Of a DNA stretch of 64,000 bases, positions 1 through 10,911 are shown one piece after another; the first letter of the stretch is position 1; every line of letters starts with the position of its first letter. The DNA is from Ischnura elegans (taxonomy: Eukaryota; Arthropoda; Insecta; Odonata; Coenagrionidae), in NCBI RefSeq assembly GCF_921293095.1, contig NC_060257.1, forward strand, positions 94,353,449-94,417,448. The letters are read 5' to 3'. The notes under the pieces are model-generated. The model saw only the letters and a program-made list of their open reading frames with translations. It ran no database searches and was not told where the DNA came from. The position numbers were made by a program, and so were the translations under genes.

Positions 1-28
1 AATATTAGGCCTATGAAGGTAAATCTCT

Positions 29-492
29 TCATAGGTCATTGTTTCCAATTCCTAACCTATTCTTTCGGAGATTACTAGAAAGTATGTATGTATACGAAAG
101 AGGGTGTCTGGGAAAAGGAGACGCAAAAACACTTGGGTCGTTGGAAGGGGGTGGAATGGTGAGAGCTGGGTTTTCTATGAAAGTGATATTTTGAGGGGTC
201 ACTGAACTACGGGTCCACCGCAAAGGACGTTGGGATGGAGAAGGACTGACGGTATTGTTAGAGGGTTCAGGGAAAGAATAGGACAAAGGGGATGGGCCAG
301 GGATTGACATAAAGGGATCGGGCGTAGAAGGAGGCAACGGAGTATCTGACTGTGAGGGTTCAACCTCCTCTCCACCCTCCTCCTCTCTAAACTTCTAGCT
401 CGGAGTCTTCAGAGAATGCCTGATCCCCATCTCTTCCAGGAGCTCCCGCTATTCCTTCTTCGTGTACATTCGCCTAGAGAAGGCAGAGAGCT
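29..492 (-). pseudogene. Unassigned proline/serine-rich broken reading frame
   Basis: On the minus strand one frame stays open from about 492 to a stop at 29-31 apart from two in-frame stops, near 450 and 398. The upstream edge follows a pyrimidine-rich tract ending in AG, which resembles a splice acceptor. The upstream part is charged (contains RELLEEMGIRHSL). The downstream 100 residues are rich in Pro and Ser (for example PLPPSTPDPF). No domain or family is recognised. It could be a decayed exon, part of a transposon protein, or chance. No function is proposed. Confidence 0.2.
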
Positions 493-800
493 AAAAAAAG
501 GAAGGATGGAAAAAAATATCTATATTTTCGCTAAATATTATAAAAACGTAATAAACAATTAATAAACACACATAATTAAGTTCCAGATGGTAAATACATA
601 TTATGTGTAAAATAAAACTCAAATAAAATTTGTCATATTCACGCATTAATAGAAATAAATAAAAATAATAGCATAAAATACAGGGGGAATATGAATGGAA
701 ATTGGCTTACTTTAAGATAAAAGAAAAAATTTCTCCCGATCCTCCTAGGAAAGGTTGCTTGAAACGGCGTTCACAAATGCGCTGCTAGATCCCTGCTGAA
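493..800. other. AT-rich spacer, nothing recognised
   Basis: Low-complexity A/T-rich sequence with no coding signal, inverted repeat or RNA-like structure that I can see. Confidence 0.5.
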
Positions 801-802
801 CA

Positions 803-937
803 ACTTCATCATCATCATCACTGGTCAACAATCCTAGGATTGGTTTGACGCAGCTCTCCACTCAGTTCTCCTATCAGCTAATCTTTTCACTCCTATGTAT
901 TTCTTCTCTTTCACATCTCTCTTTACTTGTTCAACTT
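803..937 (-). mobile_element. RTE-type LINE, 3'-terminal fragment
   Basis: Read on the minus strand, this matches the last ~115 bp of the RTE element at 42510-45193: the codons for the final residues, the shared GCGTCAAACCAATC(C/T)TAGGATTGTTGAC block, then a short (ATG)n tail that appears here as CATCATCATCATCA. RTE/BovB-type LINEs characteristically end in short tandem repeats rather than poly(A). It is 5'-truncated, as is usual for reverse-transcribed LINE copies. Confidence 0.75.
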
Positions 938-1005
938 AGAGGCGAAAAATGTCATAATAGAACTGAACCGAGCTCTTACAGAGGGCCGGAACCCTCGGGG
1001 TATGC

Positions 1006-1068
1006 ATGACGTGATATCACGTCATCAGCACCAGAGGATAGCGCACCATGACGTGATATCACGTCATG
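1006..1068. repeat. Two copies of a perfect CRE-like palindrome
   Basis: The perfect 20-bp palindrome ATGACGTGATATCACGTCAT occurs at 1006-1025 and again at 1048-1067, 42 bp apart. Each copy contains two inverted TGACGT half-sites of the kind bound by CREB/ATF bZIP proteins. No gene start is visible nearby, so this may belong to a dispersed repeat rather than a promoter. Confidence 0.6.
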
Positions 1069-1140
1069 CCGCACTCAAGGTGTTAAATTAGAAAGTTGCG
1101 TCAGGTGTTCCAAAAATGGAACACTAGGCATAAATGGGTT

Positions 1141-3866
1141 AACCTGTCCAAATGTGATGTCCATACCTAAGAGGAAATCGCCACTGGCACTCCAGTGCAA
1201 TCCTCAGACAGGTTAAGATGCAGTTTCCTCTTATGATGATGGTTTTCCCAGCTGACCATAAAACAAAATTTGGAGAAGTGAACTCTTATTTTGATTTGCT
1301 GTAGGAGATACAGGCACTTCAGATATAGGTGATTGAATAATCTACGGCTGTTGAACAGTTGAAAGAGAACGAATTCCCCAAGACCGTACTCTTTGCTGGG
1401 CAAAAACTGGGGGGGGACGGGAAGTTACAACGCTGACAGTGGGGTGATACACGAAAATTAAGCTAAAACCCTATGAAACAAGCAATCGCACAGCTCACTC
1501 ACTCACTTAGCAGATATGCTCTAAGGAACAAATTTCAGGTACCTAGGTCTCAATCACACATCCAGGTTTATGAAGTTTCCGCTTATGCCAGTGACCCATT
1601 CACACAAAAGAAATGGACAAAAATATAAAATTAGGAGAATCAGGCTCACTCTCACTTACCTCGTGGAATTTATTTTCTTTCAAAGTACTTTAGATGTCTT
1701 GATTGTCAATCATCAATCAAGAGTCCATTTCTTTCCTGTTTGGTGTGCAATCCGTAGATGATGATTCATTGTGACCTGCAATCCAATGATTTCAAGCACT
1801 CAAAGTGCACACAACACGATCCTTTTGCTACTGATAAATGAAACACTTCAACTCATGAAGTACAGTGGCAGAAAATATAAATGCAAAGCTCATTGGCGTC
1901 TGAAAGTGGCCACTTCAGGAACTAGTTGTGGGTGTAGTGGGCAAAGAATCATATAATGAATCAGAGATTCCATCGATCAAATCTCAGCGATGGATGATTC
2001 GTCCCTTCACACACAATACATCACTGACCCATAGCTTCTTTATTATTATTAACCATGTTAACTAACTTGTTAAAAACTACCTACTTCATACGCAAACTTT
2101 GTATCCTGCTTATCGACTTAGTGTATATTGAAAGGCTGGCTGTCCCTCTATAGCTAACGTCAAGAGCAAGGCACGCATCACGGAGCTGGAGAAGTTGGTT
2201 GCGGAGACACACACTCGGGTAATGGGTTGTGGGGAGCTCCCAAGGTCTTGGGGTCGTAGCCTCTCTTCAAAGACCCCGCAAAGCACCATAGTGGTTCCAT
2301 AACCATAGGCGGGATAAAATGCCACGCCCTCATGGCTTCTCTTGCCAGCGCAGGGAGGTATAGCTTATTCCCTCTCCAGAACCTCTATGGTCAGCACCAA
2401 GGTGGTGTCCGGGTATGCTTGGGGCATAAACAGATGCTGTGTCCCTAGAGAAGACGGTGTAATCCTCAGGTTGCGGGATGACCTGAGGCCCAACTAGGTG
2501 GTTGTGCCCCAAAGGACGATGGCATGGCCAAGAGGGGAAAGCAGAGGCTACTCCCATCCTTGTTCACAACAGTTTGCAGTATTGTCGGAGTACTATGGTT
2601 CATGCTGCATTGTGATAGGGCTGAACTTTCACTAGTCATTGATGGGAGAAAATATTTGCTATATTACTTCTTAATACAATCAATTATCATTTCCATGAGA
2701 AAATGAATGCATTAAATATATTTTTAAAATATGATGAAATTACCTCGGCAATGCATAGCCCCAGCTTGCTTATTATTTTGGTAAACTATGGTCAAAAGAA
2801 CAACTTTCGCCGATACTCCGTCATCTTCGCTGCACAGCATTGGTGTTGTTCCATTACTTGTTTACGTGCTCTCATCCTCTGAATTCTACGCTATATGATG
2901 GATACGTCGATATAAGATTGACGCTAAGAACCTGAAGAGGTGAATGTTACATCAATTACATCGAAATCAGCTACTTAGCCGGGAGTTTTTCTAGTGGGTG
3001 AAGTGATATTGTCCATTTTGCTGAAAACCATGTGGTTTGCAATGAATCAACTCTCCACGATTGATTCCGACGACTTGTAATGTACTCCTTGCAAAACACA
3101 TGATGGTTGAAAAAGGGCATATCTTTATTTTTACTCTATTAAGAGTACGGCGATATCTAAAGATCTTCGGAATTCTATTAAAACTGACCTCAAATGGGGT
3201 GAGGAGCATATGCTGAACATGAATTATCACCTGGGATGGTGTGCAGTTGCTTAGTAAGTACTCAACTTCTCAAAAAATAAATCTCACAAATTTAAACAGT
3301 CAGATTTTGGTTGTGCACTGTATTAGCTTTGTTAGTATGTAATGTGTATGTTCCTTGTCATTTCAGAAAGGAAGCCAAAAAGAGGCAAATGAATTGAGCG
3401 GCAATGCCTTACCAAGAGTTTCCAGTCATTTTTATGTTTGTAATCCTGAGTATATTTGTATTTTTAAATTTCTTTCCACATCGTATAAGTTTTATCTAAA
3501 TTTAAATTGTCATTTATTGTGCTCCACGGAGTTAGAACTTAAACTTCATCAACAAAAACTATCGAGGTGGGCATATGTGTGGTAACTTGACAAATAGTAC
3601 TAAAGTAAAATTTGGTGGTTTTTATGTGAATTGCCAGTTGATATGCAGAATAGTATTTGTCAATTTTTCTCATAGAATCTAAGTGCTTTGATATCAATGT
3701 TTTGAGCATTATCAACTTTGTTTTTATTAAGGAAATGGAACGTAACAAATTAAGAAAGTGTGTGTTAGGAGTATTGTTTATCTTTTCTTTGACTTTTCAA
3801 CATTCGAATGAGTGTAGTCGTTTTGGCCACAGTTATATCTCGATCTATGTTGTTTTCAGGTTGGAT
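1141..3866. other. Unassigned region
   Basis: No gene is recognised. The block at about 2110-2560 is richer in G+C than its surroundings and has short overlapping minus-strand frames (2110-2325 and 2330-2557). It may be the 3' region of an old retrotransposon, but I could not match it to anything else here. The rest is AT-rich with no visible structure. Confidence 0.35.
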
Positions 3867-3874
3867 CAGTCAAC

Positions 3875-4181
3875 CATTGGCGCAGTGAGGGGGGGTTTTG
3901 GGGGTTAAAATCCCCCCCAGAGCTCAGAGAAATATTTAAATTTAATTCATTTTACTTAATAGGATTGATATTGCTAATAGAATGGTGTAAGGATTAATAA
4001 AATATCCCTCAGAAATCTGTAAAACTCACAATTTTTCAATCGTTTATTTTAAAATTCGGCAATTTATTAATCTCGCACCCACCGCTTATCCTGGTGGGCA
4101 TTCCAAACCACCACACACCTATTAGTTGCACCTAACCCCCCCCCCCCCCCCCCCCAGCCTTAATTCCTGGCTACGCCCCTG
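3875..4181. mobile_element. hAT-type MITE, 307 bp, 8-bp target duplication
   Basis: The target duplication CAGTCAAC lies at 3867-3874 and 4182-4189. The ends are CATTGGCGCAG and CTACGCCCCTG, an imperfect terminal inverted repeat of the CAGNGGCG type. The interior has G runs near the left end and a long C run near the right end. The copy at 25232-25540 is the same family in the opposite orientation. An 8-bp duplication fits the hAT superfamily. There is no coding capacity. Confidence 0.85.
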
Positions 4182-4337
4182 CAGTCAACTAATATCTTCA
4201 CAAACACCCAAAAAGGGAACTATGTATCTTTGCTAATTGGCCTATCTTGATTTAATTCTGCTTCTTGTTTTCAATAAGATCTACAGGGAATACAATAGCC
4301 ACATCTAGGTTGTCAATTATTGATTCAAGGAAAGAGT

Positions 4338-4925
4338 ATTACAGTAAAAACTGTGCTATGGCAACTTCACCGCGACTCTGCTATGGCAGCTGCACTGTGG
4401 CCGTGCTATGGCAACTGCACTGTAACTGTGCTATGGCAACTGCACTCAGGGGCGCCGACTTATAAAAAATATTGGGGGGGCCCATATCGGGGGTCTTACC
4501 CCGGGAAGAGGTTAAATTCAAAGTGTGTCTCTGCGCCGTAACACTACCATAATTCATACCACTTTTTTCAGTTAACCTGCTTACTACCTCAAAATAATTT
4601 GTTTTAACACATTATTGAATGCATTTTAAAAGGTATCTATCGTCAAACATGGGAAAATACCGATATATTTTTGTGATGTTTTCCAAAGCATAATATAACT
4701 TAATTATTTTCCTGAATTATTGAGGGGGCTCAGCCCCCCCTAACGAATCTTTAAGGGGGCTCGGGCCCCCTCAGGCCCCATGGAGTCGGCGCCACTGACT
4801 GCACTGTGGCTGTGCTATAACTGTACTGTGACGTTTCAATTTAAGTGCAGTCTAATTAGAGTCACAGTACAGTCCCTTTAGCACAGTCACAGTGCAGCTT
4901 TAGTAGTCGCAGCACAGATATTTTT
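4338..4925. repeat. Foldback-like element with repeated ACTGTGCTATGGCA motif
   Basis: The left part (4345-4446) contains several copies of a roughly 25-bp motif built from CTGTGCTATGGCAACTGCA. The right part (4798-4920) contains related motifs in inverted orientation (AGCACAGTCACAGTGCAG). The element is interrupted by the hAT MITE at 4447-4797, whose 8-bp duplication was made from the repeat itself. Likely a non-autonomous DNA element with sub-terminal repeats; its superfamily is unknown. Confidence 0.45.
4447..4797. mobile_element. hAT-type MITE, 351 bp, 8-bp target duplication
   Basis: Flanked by ACTGCACT at 4439-4446 and 4798-4805. The left end CAGGGGCGCCGACT and the reverse complement of the right end, CAGTGGCGCCGACT, differ at one of 14 positions. 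GC-rich blocks with runs of G and C lie just inside both ends. Non-coding and probably mobilised in trans by a hAT transposase. It is nested inside the repeat at 4338-4925. Confidence 0.88.
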
Positions 4926-5049
4926 TTATTAGCGCTTGGAACCTGGCATTAAATAGGACGAGGAAGGAGGAAAAATCCCGGACCAATCAGTGACCACCTA
5001 GGTGAAGGAGGAGGGTATATATATCGAAACACCGCGACAACGGCATCAT

Positions 5050-5093
5050 CAGCCCTGAGGATGTTGGGAAAGTCTCCCAACGAAACGTCGGCC
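5050..5093 (+). ncRNA. Hammerhead-like ribozyme motif
   Basis: The order of core elements fits a type I hammerhead: CTGAGGA (CUGANGA box) at 5055-5061, a perfect 7-bp stem II (GTTGGGA with TCCCAAC) enclosing a 5-nt loop, GAAA at 5082-5085, then CGTC, which supplies a minimal stem III and a GTC cleavage triplet. Stem I is only 3 bp by eye (GCC with GGC) and there is one extra base before stem II. Such motifs are known from the ends of Penelope-like retroelements. Activity is unproven. Confidence 0.35.
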
Positions 5094-5146
5094 TACAACA
5101 TGCAGACCCTGACCCGGTTGGAAACCCGAGAAGCTTTCATCCACAT

Positions 5147-5925
5147 ATGGGATCCGGTTCAGAAAGACTTAATCCGTGAACTGGATAAAATACAAAGGAA
5201 AGCTGCGCGGTTCGTTGAAAAGTGCTACGGGCTTACACACAGCGTTACCCAGATGTTAAGCGATTTAGACTGGGAGCCGCTGGAGACTTGGAGGCTGCGC
5301 AGTGCGTGTAAGTCGCCGTGGATCTCTCATCGTCGTCTCTCGTCCGCCGATAGAAAAAATTGCGCAGAAAAAAGGAAGAACTTAGGCCGCACGCTTCACT
5401 CCTTTCGCATACCCACGCCGACTGAGCACCGCGTCGTTTCCCTGATCTCGACTGTGCCTCAATTATTGGCTCGGATGCAGGATCCCCTCCACGTCACGTC
5501 TTATCGGCCATGTAGTACTTCCTGAGGCCGAAGAGGTGGGGAACGATAGGAAAGGAGGAAACGCTAAGCTTGTGTGAGATGAAGAGAGAATATTTCGGCC
5601 GCCTCTTACATAGGCTTAGATTGCTTGTACTATTGAGAAAGATATCTTAGGCAGTGACAAGGAGAGCATAATATTAGAGCCCCACGATATTACCAGGTCC
5701 AACAGAAGCGATAAATTAAGAGAGATATTATTCTTCCGAACAGATAGATATGGGAATTTGTTTTTCCCCCGAACCATAAACGACTTTAATAAATGCTATT
5801 CGTAATTTTGTTTGAGTATCTGCTTTTTATATTTAGATGACAGGTGTCCTAACACCCCCTGCGACACGCCTTTTTAAGCGGCTTGTGGGGTAGTAAGCAG
5901 ACGTAGATGTAGATAGCGACGTTTC
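5147..5925 (+). mobile_element. Jockey/CR1-like LINE, 3' end with tail hairpin
   Basis: From about 5147 the plus strand encodes the C-terminal part of a LINE ORF2, containing WDPVQKDLIRELDKIQRKAA, which parallels the block near 35745 in the LINE at 34736-36000. The frame breaks within the next 130 residues, and recognisable pieces (for example FFRTDRYGNLFFPRTINDFN) continue to about 5800. The 3' end at 5838-5915 carries a GC-rich hairpin: a block containing ACACGCC, a short spacer, then GGCTTGTGGGGTAGTA. The same tail recurs inverted near 36015 and 37417. No catalytic reverse-transcriptase motif remains. Confidence 0.7.
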
Positions 5926-6541
5926 TTTCTAATCTTTACAATTTCGCAAAACCTAGCACGAGGTCCAGAGGATGTTGCATGGCTACTGAATTCTTATGCG
6001 CTCATTTATGTGTTGAAATCCAGCTCACTTTTTCATTGGGCAATTTAAACTGAAAAACAAATATTCTTCTAATTTAGATGCTGCTAACCCGTACCCCAGA
6101 CGGCACAGGAAGTTTTCGTACCTGAATACGAGGGTGGACCATCAAGATACAAAAATCGCGCTTAGGAAGTTACTAAAAAGGTTTTGTTTCTTTATTTCCT
6201 TTAATGACGAAAAAAGATGCAAGAGGACTGGCAAATTCATATGCATCGATAAAATTGTATCTCATCGATAAAACTGTATTCGGTCTGGGACTATATTTTC
6301 TTTCGCGGGTGGTGACATCGTGCCATATCCTCCTAGAAAGATCACATGCCTTCACAAGCCGTTGGAGATCGCATCGTTTACGTCACGTCTCACCACATTT
6401 CAGGGATTTTTGTGGTTAAGTTTGTGAAAAATAGAGTGTCTGGTAATGGTGAAGTTTCCCTTATTCTTTAATTTCATTCACTGGGCTTCAGAAACGTGTT
6501 TGTGAGATATTTTTGTTAAAAATGCCTTTCGTGTGTGTATT

Positions 6542-8546
6542 CCCTGTCGATTTCTGAAACAACAATGCCTGTTCGCTGTCCGTTTGAAGTCTGTTGATAG
6601 CCTGTTCGAGATTAGTGAACAGGGTATAAACAGCCAACGAACAATCTCGGGTCACTCACAAGTAGGAACAACTTACGAACAGCCTACCAACAGTTTGTAC
6701 TCTGTTTGCAGCTTGTTCCTTAACAGGCAGGAAACAAGCATTTCGGGAACAATAGTGAACAAGCTTTTAACAGGCAGGGGCCGGTTGGTAGTATGTTTCA
6801 CCGAACAGGGAATGAACAGACAACATGTTGTCTGCAACTGCAGTGAACAAACACTAAACACCCTATCGATTTACGTAAAAATAATGCCTGATCGCTGTCG
6901 TTTGGAACCTTTTGGAGATTTTGAGAACAGATTATGAACAACGTACGAACAATTGTTTCAAGTTTCGGAATTTGGACAACAATTTGGATTAATCCAAATT
7001 TAATTGAGTACAAGGAAGTTTGATTGAATCCAAAGAAAATATCATATCTACTTAAACAGTAATTATACACGGTTGAATTCATTATCACGATTACCATCAA
7101 CCACGGATGACGGTTATTGAAGTGAGCACGCAAATTATATTACCTATCCGCTCGGCTTACGCACGTTAAATACTTTACTTCGCCAATTACAGGCAGGGGC
7201 CGTATGTTTCAGCCAAAGAGTATGTACTCTGTGGTTTCAGCGGACTGGGAACGAACAGACAACAGTGAACGGACAGTCAACAGGCAAGGGCCGGTTCATT
7301 GTCCGTTTCACGGTACAGGGGTACAGGGTACGAACAGAAAACAGTGAACAGCTAGTGAACAGGTTCTCAACAAGGACGGAAAGATAGCGTGGTGCTGCTA
7401 CCTACCTATAGAAGATAGCAAACGCAAACAATGACGCCAATAACCGATACCGTTATCCGGACAGTTTACGAGCACATGGTCGACTGTGTAGTGGTGAAGT
7501 TGTTGGTTGCGGAGAAAACAGTTATTTATTTGAGTATTATTTAACCTGTGCTAAATGCCCGCAGTGACGAATTAAGTAATTCGGGCATCCATTCAGTGAT
7601 AGTGAAAGTCGTGAAGTGATATTTGTTCTTGAGTGTGTTTATTTAATAATTTATTGTGTCTCTTAAGTTTTTGAGCAAGTACTGAGATTTGTATTGTATT
7701 TGTATTATGCGTATGTGCGTTACGTCGCCAATAAGAACCGACAAACATTGTCAGAGGACTGTCTTTCTTGTAGGTTTGTTTGTGAGAAGTGAAATCATCG
7801 TGTTCAAAAATATTCTTTAAAGGCGTGTTTCTCTTTTAAAATCACACGTATTATGTTGACATAGTGCAGAATCCGAGTTGTATTAATTTAAGGAAGTACA
7901 TATTTCTTTGATGAAGGCATGTGAAATATTTTGTTGGTGTAGTGGTTGTTCTGTTAATGATGACAAAGCTTGCTTTTCTACAACTATTCAAGATGTTTAT
8001 AACTATAATGGAATATGTGGAAAAGCACAATAAAAGTTTTTCTTACAATCATTCAAATGAATTTCAACTTTTAATTCTATTTTAACATAAATTATCTCTT
8101 GTCTATTATGCCCAACTTAGCAACAGCGAACAGTTAAGGAACAAAGTATGCGCATAGGGAGAGAACAGACAAATAACAGTCTTCTCACAGACAAGGAACA
8201 GACAAGGCGTTCCAATTTACATTCTACGAACAGTCGCCTGCCTGTTCTCTCTTGGTCAAGGTACAGGGAACTAACAGCCGAAGAAAACAGGCAATGAACT
8301 GACAGCGCACAGTCCCCTGCCTGTTCATTGTCTGTGGTCCAACAGGTAAGGAACAGAGAATGCCGCTTTCTTAACAGGGAGGGAACAGACAAGTAACCCT
8401 TTCCTCACAGACAAGGAACAGACAAGGCGTTCCAATTTACATTCTACGAACAGTCGCCTGCCTGTTCTCTCTTGGTCAGGGAACAGGGAGCGAACAGCCA
8501 ACTGACAGACAATGAACAGACTTTATTGTTACAGAAATCGACAGGG
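6542..8546. mobile_element. DNA transposon E1, 2005 bp, TT target duplication
   Basis: The ends are CCCTGTCGATTTCTG and its inverse, with similarity continuing to about 21 bp. TT at 6540-6541 and 8547-8548 is the target duplication. The uninterrupted sequence GTATTGTCGGG at 15687-15697 is the empty site. Both subterminal regions are dense in AACAG/GAACAGAC words. On the right, a 220-bp unit is duplicated in tandem (compare 8181-8300 with 8401-8520). Short frames exist, but I recognise no transposase. Probably non-autonomous. Confidence 0.85.
8181..8520. repeat. Partial tandem duplication, 220-bp period, inside E1
   Basis: The block beginning CACAGACAAGGAACAGACAA and running through TCTACGAACAGTCGCCTG recurs after exactly 220 bp with very few differences. 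It is part of the subterminal AACAG-rich region of E1. Confidence 0.75.
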
Positions 8547-9148
8547 TTGTCGGGATGTAATGGAAACTCCGGGACATGGTTCAAGTTTTTAGCTTTCCAA
8601 AAGATCCTGAGTTAAAGAAGAAGTGAATTTGGGCGATAAGAAGAAAACATTTCACCCCTACGAAAAACTGTGAGGTATGTACTCTTTCTCGCTGTAATTA
8701 TTTGGATGTAATTTTAAGTTAGAAGTGGCTTCGGGATGTTGATGCATCAACATCCCGAACTATTCAGTACTGAATTACTATCCCAGACGGAACAGAACCC
8801 TCCGTATCTAATTCGTATGTACATAGTACCCATTGACTAAGGGGATACTATGCCGCTCCGTCGCTTTTCGTCAATGGATAATTTCCATTCGCGGCCTGTC
8901 GACGAAGCGCGTACGCAGCATGTGAATTTCCGCTACGAAGCACGTACGATTGGATACGAAGCGCGCAGGAACACGGCACTCAGGCTAATCTCAATCGATT
9001 AGGTCGAAATTAGATATATCGTAACTCGCACGATCGAAAAATGTATCGAACTCAACACAATCGATAGCTACCGACCGTAGCGAGAACCTTGATACGAATC
9101 ATTATGAATTGTAAGTTCTCAATAGGTAAATAACACCATATCATGAAT

Positions 9149-10911
9149 AGACCTCTGGACACCTATCAAGGTAAAGACCTTTCTGAAAAGTACGTGTAAA
9201 TATTAATCTAAGTGGCGTAACACTTTGGCCGTATAATCTTGCATTTTTTTATTTCGAGCATTTTAAATACCTAGCTGTTACTTGCCATGCAAGAAGAACG
9301 TAATTCGCACCACTGCCATCTTGAATGACGTCAGCTCATGCAATAGTGTTGTTCGCGTCCGTGCGCACTACTGTAGAGGAGGTAAAGAATTAGTGATTTT
9401 GTGGATATTACGCCGTTTCTGTTGTCGTACGTATTTCGTCGATTTGTCGAAGCGCAGCTATAAGTACTGCATTGTGCCTATGTGCAGTAATACTAGTGGA
9501 AATGCCTCAAATAAGTATTTTCACACGGTCCCCCAAGACGGTGAACGACGAACTGTTCGGATGAAAAAGTGCCGACGAATTTCAGTATCTTGATTTATTG
9601 GTACTTACTACGAAAACTCTAATATAATTAACTGAAGTAATTCTTTCTTGAAACTAGGGAAAGACTGGACAATGTTAGAGTAACTCGAATATATGCTTAC
9701 AAAACCAAATGAATAACTACCGTAGAACCCTACAGCTCATTGATAGGTAACAAATGTAATGATAATAAGCGGATAGTTTTATCTCCTATATTTTTGCTGT
9801 AGGTAAAGAATGTAAGGAACAGCAACAGAAAAAGGGGAATTTTTTATTCCATTAAGTTACCTACTTAAAAGTGAAATTTTGAGCAAGTGGGCTACTTCGA
9901 AGAAGTTCCATATTATATTTTCCACACTTCAGGAAATACTAATTATTATGTCTATTAAATCGGAGATTTCACCACTTAAAAATTTCATCAGGTTGTTCTA
10001 CACCAATAAATAACGGGAAATTTAGTTTTCCTTAAAATGCCAAATAAAAAAGATACAATACCACTTAGAGTAAAGTCTTACGTACCCAAACTGGCTATGC
10101 AATCCTTACACGAAAGAGTCACAACTTCGCTTTCGCCGCTCTCCTCCAAAAGACGGGCTTCAAAAACATAGTTTTTCTACGCCGAACCTACGAATACGAT
10201 CACGGACGATGCATTCATTTTTATCACGCTTAACCACAAAACTTTATAGCATCATCGCCGTATTCTTCTCGTCTGACTCTATGTGAATAAAAGGATTTAG
10301 AAACGTTAACATCAACTAATACCCTAAGAAAATCAATTTCCACTCGTGGTGATATACTCAACTAGCCATCTTCACTCCCCGGGTCTCAGAATTTATGTAG
10401 TTACTATTAATTCAGTAGTTACTATTAATTCAGTAGTTACTATTTATACCTATGAATGTAAACATTGAGGCAGTTGAAAATTTAGGCAAGTTTCTCGCGT
10501 CTCCCTTATCAAAACGCAGGATCCATGATGCCCACGGAAGCAAAATAATATCCCCAGTAACTTTTTCACTCTTCGGAAAAGCACGTCACGGCGATATTAT
10601 GTTCACTTCTCAAAGTGAAACGCTAACGAAGTGCCGATCCGTGATGAAGATCTCCTTGCAAATCCGCCGAACCCCCATGAATTTCATGGGACCGCCGCAT
10701 GGTTGCATGAGCTGACGTCATATTTCCGTCAGCCAATGGAAATACGTATTGAGGTGGGAGTGTCTGCTGATGAGAAAAGCTTCCTTTTCTTGCGATTAAA
10801 AAACATTCCATGGAAAATTATTACATATAATAAACGTTTTACGTATATATTTATCCTTATTGATTTTTTAGAACATATTTGAAGGCAAATTAAAATTTTG
10901 TCCAGAGGTCT
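9149..10911. mobile_element. DNA transposon E2, 1763 bp, AT target duplication
   Basis: The ends are AGACCTCTGGACA and its inverse (13 bp). AT precedes (9147-9148) and follows (10912-10913). Three uninterrupted versions of the site, all reading CATGAATTCTAATT, survive in the inverted hairpin copies near 10980, 17718 and 17790, so the duplication is AT rather than TA. The interior encodes a THAP-like segment. The remainder (about 9600-10900) has short frames without recognisable transposase motifs. Confidence 0.8.
9282..9593 (+). CDS. THAP-like zinc-finger ORF within E2
   Basis: This 103-residue frame ends in a segment resembling the N-terminal half of a THAP domain: YCIVPMC gives a C-x4-C pair, followed by a polar linker and KYFHTVPQDGERR, which corresponds to the FHxFP...R block. 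The second Cys-His ligand pair expected about 40 residues later is not reached because the frame stops at 9593. THAP domains bind the ends of P-like, Kolobok and ISL2EU transposons; here it would be the DNA-binding module of the E2 transposase or accessory protein. The first ~55 residues are unlike THAP and may be intron or 5' UTR. Confidence 0.4.
   Translation: MPCKKNVIRTTAILNDVSSCNSVVRVRAHYCRGGKELVILWILRRFCCRTYFVDLSKRSYKYCIVPMCSNTSGNASNKYFHTVPQDGERRTVRMKKCRRISVS

Larger units (their letters stand above)
6522..8674 (+). pseudogene. THAP-domain exon, copy A, split by a transposon
   Basis: The exon starts at an ATG (6522) encoding MPFVCV and resumes at 8549 after the 2-kb insertion. It ends at 8674 before a good donor (GAG/gtatgt). 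The N-terminal Cys pair fits the start of a THAP C2CH zinc finger, a DNA-binding domain shared by several DNA transposases. The later block KKKC-IWAIRRKHFTPTKNCE lies in another frame because one base appears to be missing at TTTCCAAAAG. The Cys codon of KKKC is TGA in this copy. It is non-functional three times over: insertion, frameshift and stop. Confidence 0.55.

Noticed and set aside
4265..4541. Two overlapping frames in the CTGTGCTATGGCA repeats
   Set aside because: Repeat-encoded and crossing into the MITE; not genes.
9149..10911. E2 as a Tc1/mariner element with TA duplication
   Set aside because: All preserved empty sites lack TA and fit AT exactly; the ORF is THAP-like rather than DDE mariner.
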